A stretch of 64,000 nt of DNA from Bog-756 sp963727075 (GTDB taxonomy: Bacteria; Actinomycetota; Acidimicrobiia; Acidimicrobiales; RAAP-2), in the NCBI GenBank assembly GCA_963727075.1, contig CAVSET010000002.1, forward strand, positions 310,001 to 374,000, written 5' to 3'. Below are positions 34,635-44,074 of the stretch, piece by piece. Positions within the stretch are counted from its first letter, which is position 1. Every line of letters begins with the position of its first letter. The notes under the pieces are model-generated. The model searched no databases and had not been told where the DNA came from. It saw nothing but the letters and a program-made list of their open reading frames with translations. The translations under genes and the position numbers were made by a program.

Positions 34635-37055
34635 CTACTGCTCGGACATGATGCGCTCGAACTCGACCATCGGGTTGACCGGCACGTGCTCGCTGAGGGT
34701 GACCGTGGCCGAATGGATGGTCGCCGTACACGGGAACGGCGCCTCGTAGTCGCCGCCCACCGCCGGCCCGAGCTCGTACCCGCAGGTGAGCCCGGCGCCG
34801 GTGGCGCTGAAAGCGGCCACGGTGAACGTCGGGATGGTGCCCGTGGCCACCTCGGTGCCGTCGACCGACAACACCGCCGATCCGCCACCGTTATCGGCGC
34901 GCTCGAACCGGAGCTCGATCCGGTGCTGTCCAGTCGGCACCGGGCGCGAGGCGACGACGACGTGGCACTCCTTGCCGTAGAGATTGTGGACGTAGCGCGG
35001 GCACCCGTCGCGGAGGTGGAGTGAGAAACCACCGAGGACCGAGCCCTGGGCCAGCAGCACCCCCTCGACCGGTCCGTCGGTCGGCACGGTGAGGTCGACT
35101 TCGATGGTGTGGCTCCGGTTCTTGACGTTGGCGGCCACCGGTTCGGGGACCGGGGAGGCACCCGGGTAGTAGGTGGTGCGCAGGTGGGGGCGCCTCCAGT
35201 CGGGCTTGGGGTTGACCAGCGTGTGCAGGACCCGGTTGTCGAGGGGGAGTACCTGGTTGCGGCGGGCCTCCTCCCACCAGCGCTCGACCATGTCGGCCAG
35301 TCGGTCGGGGTGCCGGTCGGCCAGGTCGTGGATCTCGGCCGGGTCCTCGTCCACGTGGTAGAGCTCCCAGCGGTCGTCGGCGAAGGGGGCGTTCCAGTTG
35401 ATGCCGTCGTCGTAGAGGGGTCCGATCGGCTTGTAGGTCACCGCCTTCCACCCCTCGTGGTAGAGGGCCCGGCTGCCGAACATCTCGAAGTACTGGGTGG
35501 TGCGGTGCCCGGGAGCCCCGGTGCCGTCGGGCTGGAGCAGGCGGGCGAAGCTGATGCCGTCGAGAGCGGTCTGGGGAACGTGGTCGATGGTGGCCGGAGC
35601 CTCGACGCCGGACAGCTCCAGCACGGTGGGCAGGATGTCGACGGCATGGGCGAATTGGCGCCGGATGCCCCCTCCCGGTCCGAGGCGTGCCGGCCAGCTC
35701 ACGATGCAGGGGTCGGCCACCCCTCCCTCGTGGACCTCGCGCTTCCACCGTTTGAAGGGGGTGTTGCCGGCCATCGTCCAACCCCATGGGTAGTTGTTGT
35801 GGGCGCTGGGCCCACCCAGCTCGTCGATACGGCGGGTGAGCTCGGCGGGGCCGGCGGGGTCCAGGTTCTGCAGCCGGTTGTCGTTGATCGAACCGGAGGC
35901 CCCGCCCTCGGAGCTGGCCCCGTTGTCGGACACCAGGATGACCAGGGTGTCGTGGCGGTCACCGGTGCGTTCGAGGAACGACAGGACCCGGGCCAGCTGC
36001 TCGTCGGTATAGGAGAGAAAGGCGGCGAAGCACTCCATGAACCGGGCGGCCACCCGCTGCTCCTCGGCAGGCAGGTCGTCCCAGGCCGGGACCCAGGGTG
36101 GGCGAGGGGACAGCTCGGTGCCCGGAGCGAGCAGGCCCGTCTCGAGTTGCCGGGCGAAGATCTCCTCCCGCCAGCGGTCCCAGCCGCGGTCGAACCGTCC
36201 CCGGTAGCGCTCGATCCATTCTCGCGGGGCGTGATGGGGGGAGTGGCAGGCCCCGGTACAGAAGTAGAGGAAGAAGCGGCGGTCGGCATCCACAGCTCGG
36301 AGATCGGCCAACTGGGTGATGGCCTGGTCGGCGAGATCGGCGCTCAGGTGGTAGCCCTCGGCGATCGACCGGGGCGGGAGGATCGAGTGGTTGTCGTGGT
36401 ACAGGGCCGGCACGAACTGGTGCGTCTCCCCGCCGTGGAAGCCGTACCAGCGGTCGAACCCCCGGGCGAGCGGCCACGAGTGCCGCGGGGCGGCCATATG
36501 GGTCTGGTCGTCGGGGGTCAGGTGCCACTTGCCGACCGCGTAGGTGGCATAGCCGCGCTGGCGGAGGATCTCGGAGAGGAACCCGTTCTCCTTGGGGATC
36601 TCACCGTTGTAGCCCGGGTACCCGACAGCCAGGTCGGCGACCCGGCCCAGGCCGTTGCGGTGGTGGTTGCGTCCCGTCAGCAGGCAGGCCCGGGTCGGCG
36701 AACACAGCGCAGTGGTATGGAAATTGGTGAGGCGGATCCCCTCCTCGGCCAGTCGGTCGATCGTCGGGGTCGAGAGGTCCGACCCGTAGCAACCCAGCTG
36801 GCCGAAGCCCACGTCGTCGAGGACCACCAGCAACACGTTCGGGGACCCGTCGGGTGGAGCGGGCGAGGGTGCCCACCATGGGGTGGAGCTGTGCCAGTCG
36901 TCACCGATGACACCTTGGAATGGTGGAGTCTCCACGACGACCTCCGGTTCGCGTTCGCTCGATGCGGGCGGGCAGCCGCTCACACCTGATTCTGGCGCGT
37001 CGGCCGCAGGCGGCGCGCTTCCGCCTCCTGGACCAGACGACCCGGGGGTCACCAC
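34635..37055 (-). CDS. Cys-type arylsulfatase
   Basis: The 806-residue protein has the sulfatase active site CSPTRACLLTGR at residues 118-129 (C-x-P-x-R, where Cys becomes formylglycine), preceded by PNVLLVVLDDVGFGQLGCYG (the D-D metal site) and followed by YAVGKWHLTPD, HDTLVILVSDNGASSEGG and NTPFKRWKREVHEGG, all calcium and sulfate-binding motifs. The C-terminal 200 residues add a beta-rich domain (HRIELRFERADNGGGSAVLS) as in AtsA-type enzymes. It hydrolyses sulfate esters; maturation requires a formylglycine-generating enzyme not in this window. No signal peptide is obvious, only a P/G/S-rich leader, so the true start may lie nearer residue 40. Confidence 0.93.
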   Translation of the reverse strand: MVTPGSSGPGGGSAPPAADAPESGVSGCPPASSEREPEVVVETPPFQGVIGDDWHSSTPWWAPSPAPPDGSPNVLLVVLDDVGFGQLGCYGSDLSTPTIDRLAEEGIRLTNFHTTALCSPTRACLLTGRNHHRNGLGRVADLAVGYPGYNGEIPKENGFLSEILRQRGYATYAVGKWHLTPDDQTHMAAPRHSWPLARGFDRWYGFHGGETHQFVPALYHDNHSILPPRSIAEGYHLSADLADQAITQLADLRAVDADRRFFLYFCTGACHSPHHAPREWIERYRGRFDRGWDRWREEIFARQLETGLLAPGTELSPRPPWVPAWDDLPAEEQRVAARFMECFAAFLSYTDEQLARVLSFLERTGDRHDTLVILVSDNGASSEGGASGSINDNRLQNLDPAGPAELTRRIDELGGPSAHNNYPWGWTMAGNTPFKRWKREVHEGGVADPCIVSWPARLGPGGGIRRQFAHAVDILPTVLELSGVEAPATIDHVPQTALDGISFARLLQPDGTGAPGHRTTQYFEMFGSRALYHEGWKAVTYKPIGPLYDDGINWNAPFADDRWELYHVDEDPAEIHDLADRHPDRLADMVERWWEEARRNQVLPLDNRVLHTLVNPKPDWRRPHLRTTYYPGASPVPEPVAANVKNRSHTIEVDLTVPTDGPVEGVLLAQGSVLGGFSLHLRDGCPRYVHNLYGKECHVVVASRPVPTGQHRIELRFERADNGGGSAVLSVDGTEVATGTIPTFTVAAFSATGAGLTCGYELGPAVGGDYEAPFPCTATIHSATVTLSEHVPVNPMVEFERIMSEQ

Positions 37056-37244
37056 CGGGGCCCAGTCACCGCCTCTCGCCCTCCGCCAGCGGCACGGCGC
37101 CGCGGCTCGGGCTGCGCCAGGCCGGAGCTCCCTCCCCGGTCGTCTCCCTGCTCACCGCCCGTCGGACCAGGCGGCACGGGCAGGTGGAGGCGGACGGCCT
37201 CGAGCACTACTGCGAAGGGGGATGAGCAACGACGGTGTGCGTAT

Positions 37245-38853
37245 TCACCCGAGCCGGATGAGTGCTCCCTCACGGGGTGTCAAGGTGAGACCCCCCTCGA
37301 CGACCTCCCCGTCGCGTCGCCGGTCGGTCCCGAGGCTCACCGACCCGGTGAGGCCGTCGACCCGGCAGGTGTCCTCGCCGAGGTTGAGAGCGGTGGCGAA
37401 CCGGCCGCCGCGCCGCCACACCCAGGTGCCGGGTGGGCTGGGAAGGCTCTCGTAGGCGCCGCCCCGGAGGTTGGGGCTCTGGCGCCGTCGGGCGATGAGA
37501 TCCCGAGTGAACGTGAGCACCGAGTCGGGGTCGCCCCGTTGGGCGGCCACGTTGCAGTCCGGTGGGGTGCCCATGGGCAGCCAGGGCTCCGCCCCGGGCG
37601 CGGTGAACCCACGTCCGGGACCGTCGTGCCAGGGGACGGGGGACCGTTCGGGACCACGCCCGGCGGCGTGTGGCCAGTACCGGCGGCCCACCGGGTCGCG
37701 CAAGGCGTCCTCGGTCATCTCGCCGTCGGGCAGTTCGATCTCGTCGCCCTGGTAGATCACCGGCGTGCCTCGCAAGGTGAGGAGGGCCAACAGCACGCAG
37801 CGGATCAGGCCGGGCTGGCCGTCGGTCCATCGGGTGGCGAGCCGGGAGTTGTCGAGGTTCGACCCGGTCCACACCGGCCAAGCGGCCGGCGGCAGGATCC
37901 GCTCGGTCTCCTCCACCACGGCGCGCAACACGTCGGCTCGGAGATCGGAGTGCAGCCACGGGAGGCTGAAGGCCAGGTGCAGCTCGTCGTTGCCGCCGTA
38001 GTAAGGGGGCAACATCGACAGGTGGTGTGCGTCGGTCTCGCCGAGCAGCGGACGCGGAGGGTCGTAGGTGTCGGCCAGGGCGCGCCATGACTTGAGGATC
38101 CCGTGCACCTCTGGCCGGTTGGCGTTGTAGGCGAAGCGCTGGCCGAAGATCTGCTCGATCACCGCGTCCTCCGGAGTGGCCGGTGGGTTGTCGCGCAGGG
38201 CTGCGTCCTTCACGATCATGTTGCAGACATCGATGCGGAAGCCGGCCACGCCGCGGTCCCACCAGAACCGCATGATCTCTTCGAAGGCCTCCGTGGACGG
38301 CGGGGTTCCACCAGTTGAGATCGGGTTGCTCCCGGGTGAAGTTGTGCAGGTAGTACTGACCCGTGGCCTCGTCGAGGGTCCACGCCGGGCCGCCGAACTG
38401 GGCGGCTCAGTTGTTGGGTGCGGAGCCGTGTGGGCCGGGGTCGGCCCAGACGTAGAAGTCTCGGTGCACCGACGCGCGCGACGACCGGGCGTCGACGAAC
38501 CACGGATGCTGCTCGCTCGTGTGGTTGGGCACCAGGTCGAGGAGCACCCGGATGCCTCGTCGCCCCGCCTCGCTCACCAGGGCGTCGAGCGTCCCGAGCG
38601 TGCCGTAGTCGGGATCGACGTCGCAGTAGTCGGCCACGTCGTATCCCCAGTCGGCATTGGGGGAGGGCGAGACTGGTGAGAGCCAGAGCCCGTCGATGCC
38701 GAGCCATTCGAGATGGTCGAGATGGTCGATGATGCCCTGCAGATCGCCGATGCCGTCGGCGTCAGAGTCGGCGAACGAGCGCGGGTAGATCTCGTAGAGC
38801 ACACCCGACTCCCACCAGGGTACGGACGGCCCCGCTGCCGATGCCGGGGTCAT
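37245..38853 (-). pseudogene. GH13 alpha-glucosidase, interrupted by a stop and a frameshift
   Basis: The N-terminal part from 38853 reads VLYEIYPRSFADSDADGIGD, then LGIDGLWLSPVSPSPNADWG and VLLDLVPNHTSEQHPWF (GH13 region I, D-x-x-x-N-H). At 38407 a TGA stands where the family has Trp (P-N-N-stop-A-A-Q-F-G-G). Shortly after, near 38290, the frame changes and continues with MRFWWDRGVAGFRIDVCNMI (region II, nucleophile D) through LLGETDAHHLSM, NLDNSRLATRW and IYQGDEIELPD to 37245. With both lesions repaired it would be about 535 residues and complete. It lies 46 bases after the kinase gene on the same strand. Confidence 0.85.
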
Positions 38854-38899
38854 CGTTGGCCACACAGCCTGGCGCCGCACAGGGACGTCCCCCCGACGC

Positions 38900-39997
38900 T
38901 CATGCCGGCTCAGCACTGGCGACGGAGGCTCGGCCGCCGGTCGTAGGTGGGCGTTGGTGCGCGACTGCGGCCCGCAGACGCTTGTCGGACCCCGGCGCGC
39001 CGATCGCGTCGAGGCCCAAGAGCGCGGCGCCCAGCACGGGTGGCGCGTCCAGCCGGCGGAAGGCGGCGCGCGGTGCCGCGGCGGACACCCCGGATGCCAC
39101 CCGGTCGGTGAACCCGGGATAGTCGCAGTCGAACAAACCACCCCCCAGCACCACCTCGACGTCGTCGTCGGCGACATCGAGACGCCGGATGACCGCCGTC
39201 GCCATGGCCACTACCTCGTCGGCCAGCAGGTGCGAGGCGTCGATGGCTGGCCCGTCGCCGGCCGCCGCGGCGTCGAGGCACACCTCGGCCAACTCGAAGA
39301 GGCGGCCGTAGTCGAGCTGGCCCGTATAGACCGCGCTCAACACCGACTCCGGATCGGGGAGTGCGAACCGGGCGGGCACCAGCTCGGCCAGCACGGTGGG
39401 TGCGCCGCGCCCGTCCCGTGATCTCAGGGCCAACCCGAGGGCGCGCACGCCGAGCCACGAGCCGCCGGGCGCGAAGTCACCGGACAGCTCGGCAAGGGAC
39501 GGGAAGCGCTCGATCGTCCCGTCGGGTCCCATGCCGACGCAGTTGAGCCCCGACCCGCAGACGATCCCGACCCCCCACCCCGAGCGCGACCCGGCTCGTA
39601 GCACGGCCATGGTGTCGTTGCGGAGGACGTCGACCGTGCTCCAGCCGCGGGCGGTGATGGCCTCGTTGAGGCGCTCCTCGTCCACCGGCAGGTCCACGCC
39701 GGCCAGGCAGTAGACGCCCGTCCCGGCTACCGGCCGGTCCCCGGCGTCGAGACCCCCGGCGACCATGGCCGTCTCGATGGTCGAGCCGAGCGCGTCCATG
39801 GCCGCCTCGAGCCCGAAGAACTGATGGTTCGAACCGCCGCCGCGGGCGGTGGACAGGACCGAGCCGTCCGTCGCCACGACCCAGACGTCGGTCTTCGAGG
39901 CGCCGCCGTCCACGGCGAGGATCCGGTCTCCCGCCGCGCCGGCCGTCAACTGGACCTCGGGCCGGCGCTCATCATCTGATGTTACGTTCGGATGCAT
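38900..39997 (-). CDS. BadF/BadG/BcrA-type ATPase, N-acetylglucosamine kinase-like
   Basis: The 365-residue sequence has the ASKHA phosphate-1 loop ILAVDGGASKTDVWVVATDG near residues 26-45, N-D-T in VLRNDTMAVLRAGSRSGWGV with GIVCGSGLNCVG (phosphate-2 and adjacent region) and EVVLGGGLFDCDYPGF (adenosine motif). Members phosphorylate amino sugars or other sugars with ATP. The ATG at 39997 overlaps the divergent GH4 start codon, so a slightly later start is possible, although family similarity begins about 25 residues in. It is followed by the GH13 gene, consistent with a sugar-use operon. Confidence 0.85.
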   Translation of the reverse strand: MHPNVTSDDERRPEVQLTAGAAGDRILAVDGGASKTDVWVVATDGSVLSTARGGGSNHQFFGLEAAMDALGSTIETAMVAGGLDAGDRPVAGTGVYCLAGVDLPVDEERLNEAITARGWSTVDVLRNDTMAVLRAGSRSGWGVGIVCGSGLNCVGMGPDGTIERFPSLAELSGDFAPGGSWLGVRALGLALRSRDGRGAPTVLAELVPARFALPDPESVLSAVYTGQLDYGRLFELAEVCLDAAAAGDGPAIDASHLLADEVVAMATAVIRRLDVADDDVEVVLGGGLFDCDYPGFTDRVASGVSAAAPRAAFRRLDAPPVLGAALLGLDAIGAPGSDKRLRAAVAHQRPPTTGGRASVASAEPA

Positions 39998-41279
39998 GGC
40001 GACGAAGGTGGCCGTGGTGGGAGGGGGGAGCACCTACACCCCGGAGCTGGTCGACAGCCTGTGCTCCCACGAGGACCGGATGGTCGTCGACGAGTTGGTC
40101 CTGCTCGACCCGGACCTCGACCGACTCGAGGCGGTGGGCGGTCTGTCGGGCCGCATCCTCGAGCACCGGGGCTGGAGGGGAGAGCTGGTCACCACGGACG
40201 ACCGGGCCTGCGCCATCGACGGCGCCGACTTCGTGGTCGTGCAGCTCCGGGTGGGCGGCCAGGCCGCCCGGCACGTCGACGAGACCCTCCCCATCGGCTA
40301 CGGCTGCCTGGGTCAGGAGACGACCGGACCGGGCGGGCTGGCCAAGGCACTGCGGACCGTGCCCCTGGTGCTCGAGATCGCCGAGGAGACCGCGGCCCGG
40401 GGTGCGACCGGTGCCTGGCTGGTGGACTTCACCAACCCGGTCGGCATCGTGACCCAGGCGCTGGCCGACGAGGGCCACCGTGCCGTGGGTCTGTGCAACG
40501 TCGCCATCCACGTCCAGCGGCGCATCGGGCACTATCTCGAGATCGATCCCGACACCGTCGAGCTCGAGCACGTCGGGCTGAACCACCTCACCTGGGTCCG
40601 GTCCGCGGTGGTCGACGGGATCGACCGGCTGCCGGAGCTCCTCGAGCGCTTCAGTCCCGAGCTCGAGCTGGAGAGCGGCGTCCCATCCGGGCTGCTGCAC
40701 CTGCTCGGAGCACTGCCCTCCTACTACCTGCACTACTACTACTGCCTGGACCAGAACCTCGCCGAGCAGGCCGGGCCCGGATTTCGCTCTCGGGCCGAGG
40801 TGGTGGCCGAGCTCGAGGCCGAGCTGCTCGTCCAGTACCGTGATCCGGCCCTGGTCACGAAGCCCGACAAGCTCTCCTACCGGGGTGGGGCCTTCTACTC
40901 CGAGGCCGCGGTCCGGCTGATGGCCTCGCTCCATGCCGGCACGGGCGACACCCAGGTCGTCGACGTCCGCAACCGGGGTGCGCTCTCCGGGCTGGATGCC
41001 GACGCCGTGGTCGAGGTCCCCTGCACCGTCGATCGCGACGGCGCCCACCCGTTGCCCCAGCGGTCACTGCCCCCCGACATGTCCGGCCTCGTCGCCCACT
41101 GCAAGGCCTACGAGCGGCTGGCGGTGGAGGCAGCTATCTCCGGGAGCCGCCAGACGATGATCCGCGCCCTGGTGGCCAACCCGCTGGTCGGGCAGTACCC
41201 GCGGGCCGAGCAGCTGGCCGACGCGCTGCTGGCCGCCAACCGGCACTTTCTGCCCCGGTTCTTCCCGGTCACCCGTTGA
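39996..41279 (+). CDS. GH4-family 6-phospho-glycosidase (NAD+/metal-dependent)
   Basis: The 427-residue product opens with TKVAVVGGGSTYTPELVDSL, the GH4 NAD-binding loop, and carries FTNPVGIVTQAL (the N-P-x-x-x-x-T substrate motif), VGLCNVAIHVQRR (metal-ligand Cys-Asn) and VGLNHLTWV (metal-ligand His). These enzymes cleave 6-phospho-alpha- or beta-glycosides through oxidation at C3. The ATG at 39996 shares bases with the kinase start on the other strand. No PTS genes are in the window, so the phosphorylated substrate may come from the adjacent kinase. A LLM oxidoreductase follows 59 bases later. Confidence 0.92.
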   Translation: MATKVAVVGGGSTYTPELVDSLCSHEDRMVVDELVLLDPDLDRLEAVGGLSGRILEHRGWRGELVTTDDRACAIDGADFVVVQLRVGGQAARHVDETLPIGYGCLGQETTGPGGLAKALRTVPLVLEIAEETAARGATGAWLVDFTNPVGIVTQALADEGHRAVGLCNVAIHVQRRIGHYLEIDPDTVELEHVGLNHLTWVRSAVVDGIDRLPELLERFSPELELESGVPSGLLHLLGALPSYYLHYYYCLDQNLAEQAGPGFRSRAEVVAELEAELLVQYRDPALVTKPDKLSYRGGAFYSEAAVRLMASLHAGTGDTQVVDVRNRGALSGLDADAVVEVPCTVDRDGAHPLPQRSLPPDMSGLVAHCKAYERLAVEAAISGSRQTMIRALVANPLVGQYPRAEQLADALLAANRHFLPRFFPVTR

Positions 41280-41338
41280 CGATCGGGGAAGTCGGAATCG
41301 GCGCGGGCACCGGCACCGGAGATCGTGAGAGGAGCGTC

Positions 41339-42217
41339 ATGAAGGTAGGCATCCATTTCGTCAACTTCACCCTGCCCGGTGGACCGTCCTCCTTGGGCCC
41401 CACCCTCGCGGCGACGGCCAAGGCAGCCGAGGAGGGTGGCTGCTCGACCTTCACCCTGATGGACCACTGGTTCCAGATGGAGCACTTCGCTGCGGCCGAG
41501 GACCCGATGCTCGAGGGGTACACCTCCCTCGGCTACGTCGCCGGTCAGACCGAGCGGATGACCCTCGGCCTGTTGGTCACCGGGGTCACCTACCGCCACC
41601 CGGGTCTGCTGGCCAAGATCGTGACCACCCTGGACGTCCTGTCCGCTGGCCGGGCCCGGCTGGGCATCGGGGCCGCCTGGTACGAACGCGAGCACCGGGG
41701 CCTCGGTGTCCCCTTCCCCCCGGTTGCCGAACGGTTCGAGCGGCTGGAGGAGACCCTCCAGATCTGCCTGCAGATGTGGAGCGACGACAACGGGCCCTAC
41801 GAGGGGCGTCACTACCAGCTGGCCGAGACGATCTGCTCGCCACCGGCGGTCCAGCAACCGCGGCCGGCGATCCTCGTCGGCGGGAGCGGCGAGCGGAAGA
41901 CCCTCCGCCTGGTGGCCCGCTACGCCGACGCGTGCAACCTCTTCGCTCCTGATCCCGAGGTGGTGGCGCACAAGCTCGAGGTCCTCGACCGGCACTGCGA
42001 GGCCGAGGGTCGCGACCCGGACGACATCGAGCGGACCATCCTCGGCTTCGCCTCCCCGTTCGACGACGGGGATGCCTTCGTGGCCGGGATGGAGGAGTAC
42101 GCCAAGCTCGGGGTCGAGACGGTCGAGCTGATCCCGCCCGGCCCGGACCCGCTCGGTTGGGTCACCCGGCTCGGGGAGGAGACGGTCCCGAGGCTGACGG
42201 ACCTCGGGCCGAACTAG
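41339..42217 (+). CDS. LLM-class F420-dependent-type oxidoreductase
   Basis: The ATG at 41339 follows GAGAGGAG and gives 292 residues. VGIHFVNFTLPGGPSSLGPT, FTLMDHWFQMEHFAAAEDPM, GYVAGQTERMTLGLLVTGVT, LAKIVTTLDVLSAGRARLGI (D-x-x-S-x-G-R, cofactor phosphate) and ILVGGSGERKTLRLVARYAD are all as in F420-dependent LLM enzymes of actinobacteria. It differs from the 8482-9420 paralogue in its N-terminal strand and is closer to the TIGR03560-type group in appearance. Substrate is unknown. The next gene is convergent. Confidence 0.9.
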   Translation: MKVGIHFVNFTLPGGPSSLGPTLAATAKAAEEGGCSTFTLMDHWFQMEHFAAAEDPMLEGYTSLGYVAGQTERMTLGLLVTGVTYRHPGLLAKIVTTLDVLSAGRARLGIGAAWYEREHRGLGVPFPPVAERFERLEETLQICLQMWSDDNGPYEGRHYQLAETICSPPAVQQPRPAILVGGSGERKTLRLVARYADACNLFAPDPEVVAHKLEVLDRHCEAEGRDPDDIERTILGFASPFDDGDAFVAGMEEYAKLGVETVELIPPGPDPLGWVTRLGEETVPRLTDLGPN

Positions 42218-42239
42218 GGGTGCGGTGACTCAGGGAGCC

Positions 42240-43043
42240 TCAGTGGGATCGATGACGCATGGCCTTCTGGTAGGACACCGGCGCCAGCGTGCGCCCGATG
42301 GGGGCCATCAAGGGAAGCGCCGCCGCGTTGATCTCCATGCGCGGCCCCCCCATGCGCCCGAGCACCAGGGAGGAGACGTCCGACTCGCTTCGCCGGACGA
42401 GCTTCGGAGGGAGCGACCCGCCGTCCTCGGTCCCCGACATGCCCATGGCGGTGGGCACCCAGGCCGGATAGAGCACATGGACGTGGACCCCCCGATCGGC
42501 GACCTCGTGGGCCACTGCCTCGGTGAAGGCGGCGACGGCCGCCTTCGAGGCCGAGTAGGCCCCATGGCCCGGTTCCGGTGCCCGTGCCGAGTCGGACGAG
42601 ACATTGACGACGATCCCCGACCGCCTCGCCACCATGCCGGCGAGGACGGCCAGGGTGCCGGCCATGACGCCGAACACGTTCACGTCGAATATCTGGCGGT
42701 AGGCGTCGGTGAACCCTTCCGTCGCCGGCGTGAGCTGTTCGATCCCGGCGTTGTTGACCAGCACATCGATGCGCCCGTGATGGTTCTCGATCTCGGCCAG
42801 CGCCTGTTGGTAGGTGGCCGAGTCGCCGACGTCGCACACCCTGGTGGAGCTCGTCGCCGTCTTCGACCGGAGGAGCCCCTCGACCTCCGCCAGCAGGTCA
42901 CCCCGCCGGGCCAGGCCCACGACAGTGGCGCCCCGGCCGGCCAGGTCGAGGGCGAGCCGCCGCCCGATGCCCGACGACGCTCCGGTGACCACGGCGATGC
43001 TTCCGTCGTAGCGCTTCGATGCCGAGCGTCGGTCCCGTCTCAT
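42240..43043 (-). CDS. Short-chain dehydrogenase/reductase (SDR)
   Basis: The ATG at 43043 gives 267 residues. The coenzyme motif VVTGASSGIGRRLALDLAGR (T-G-x-x-x-G-x-G) is at about residues 17-36, VLVNNAGIEQL (N-N-A-G) near 93, VVNVSSDSARAPEPGHGAYS with ASKAAV giving the catalytic Ser and Y-x-x-x-K near 145-160. An R in GLARRGDLL after strand 2 suggests NADPH. It is a classical SDR of normal size oxidising or reducing an alcohol/ketone. The C-terminus has a longer tail (RTLAPVSYQKAMRHRSH). No coenzyme partner gene is adjacent on the strand. Confidence 0.92.
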   Translation of the reverse strand: MRRDRRSASKRYDGSIAVVTGASSGIGRRLALDLAGRGATVVGLARRGDLLAEVEGLLRSKTATSSTRVCDVGDSATYQQALAEIENHHGRIDVLVNNAGIEQLTPATEGFTDAYRQIFDVNVFGVMAGTLAVLAGMVARRSGIVVNVSSDSARAPEPGHGAYSASKAAVAAFTEAVAHEVADRGVHVHVLYPAWVPTAMGMSGTEDGGSLPPKLVRRSESDVSSLVLGRMGGPRMEINAAALPLMAPIGRTLAPVSYQKAMRHRSH

Positions 43044-43153
43044 CGATCCAGGATATGCCGGAGCCGTCGAGCATGGCGCAGGTGGCACGTGCCCCGGTGA
43101 TCTGGGAGGCTGCGATGAGATGAGCCGACCGGCACGAGCGAAAGGCGGACACC

Positions 43154-43459
43154 ATGGCCTCTGAACTGATCCTGGAATTCGAGGGCGTGACCACGAAGGA
43201 GTACGACGCGGTCAACGAAGAGCTCGGTATCGATCCGGCGACCGGATCGGGCGAGTGGCCGGACGGCCTCGTAGCCCACTCCGCCGGTCTCAACGAGAAC
43301 GGCCACCTGGTGGTGATCGAGGTGTGGGACACGCCCGAGCACCAGGCCAACTTCATGGACGAGCGGCTCGGTGAAGCACTGGTCAAGGGCGGCGTCAGTG
43401 GCCCGCCGTCCCGGGTCACCTGGATCGAGCTGGTCGCGCACCACCTTCCTGATCGCTGA
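43154..43459 (+). CDS. Small hypothetical protein, probable alpha-beta barrel fold
   Basis: This 101-residue protein starts MASELILEFEGVTTKEYDAV and has LVAHSAGLNENGHLVVIEVW and PEHQANFMDERLGEALVKGG, the strand-helix order of dimeric ferredoxin-like (ABM/EthD/DUF4937-like) proteins, in which W-D-x-x-x-x-x-x-F is usual. No catalytic residue is certain. It has AAAGG upstream and is followed 72 bases later by a SnoaL-like protein in the same direction; they may form a pair. Confidence 0.65.
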   Translation: MASELILEFEGVTTKEYDAVNEELGIDPATGSGEWPDGLVAHSAGLNENGHLVVIEVWDTPEHQANFMDERLGEALVKGGVSGPPSRVTWIELVAHHLPDR

Positions 43460-43531
43460 GCCGGTCGCCCACCGCGCCGGGTGCAGGCGACTCGGGCCGC
43501 CCCCCGGTCCGGCGCACTACCGTTCGGTTCG

Positions 43532-44014
43532 ATGGATGAGCACCTCCACGCGCTCCGCGACCGCCGCGAGATCGACGACCTCCTGGTCCGATACGCCACC
43601 GCCATCGACGCTCGGGACTGGGCTCTACTCGACACGGTGTTCGCCACCGACGCCCATCTCGACTACCGCTCGGCGGGCGGCATCCGGGGCACCTATCCCG
43701 AGGTTCGAACCTGGCTCGCAGCGGTGTTGCCCATCTTCACCTGGACCCAACACCTGGTCGTCAACCGCGCGGTGGAGATCGACCCCGGCGGTAAGACCGC
43801 CAACAGCCGCTCGATCTTCCACAATCCGAACGGTTTGGTGGTCGACGGGGAACCGTGGTTGTTCACCGTCGGTGGCCGCTATCACGACCGGTTGGCACGG
43901 ACGCCGGCGGGGTGGCGGATCACCCACCGGGTAGAGGAGACAACCTGGTGGGAACACCCGATGCCCGGCCTGCCGCCCACCCCGTACCCGTTGCCTCCCG
44001 ACGGCCTTCCCTGA
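43532..44014 (+). CDS. SnoaL-like / NTF2-fold protein
   Basis: From the ATG at 43532 the 160-residue protein reads LRDRREIDDLLVRYATAIDA, then RDWALLDTVFATDAHLDYRS, the standard opening of SnoaL_4-type proteins (I-x-x-L-x-x-R-Y-x-x-A-I-D-x-x-D-W), with a long helix pair and a curved sheet containing LFTVGGRYHDRLARTPAGWR. D in DAHLDY and H in YHDRL are candidates for the active-site pocket. The fold serves as dehydratase, isomerase or cyclase. The C-terminal P-rich tail is typical of the actinobacterial branch. Confidence 0.85.
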   Translation: MDEHLHALRDRREIDDLLVRYATAIDARDWALLDTVFATDAHLDYRSAGGIRGTYPEVRTWLAAVLPIFTWTQHLVVNRAVEIDPGGKTANSRSIFHNPNGLVVDGEPWLFTVGGRYHDRLARTPAGWRITHRVEETTWWEHPMPGLPPTPYPLPPDGLP

Positions 44015-44074
44015 CCGGATCTGGACCCCGTCCCCGATGACCGGTAGATTCCTGGGGACCTCCAGGGGGGAGTT

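Noticed and set aside
35109..36989. Long open frame on the plus strand across the arylsulfatase
   Set aside because: It is a GC-rich shadow of the sulfatase frame; its translation is compositionally biased and has no recognisable motif, while the opposite strand has a complete sulfatase.
37056..37244. Possible short gene between sulfatase and GH13
   Set aside because: Both strands give arginine/proline-rich frames without a ribosome-binding site or motif.
38400..38410. TGA read as tryptophan in the GH13 gene
   Set aside because: Many clearly ended genes in the window stop at TGA, and this gene also has a frameshift, so a local lesion is simpler.
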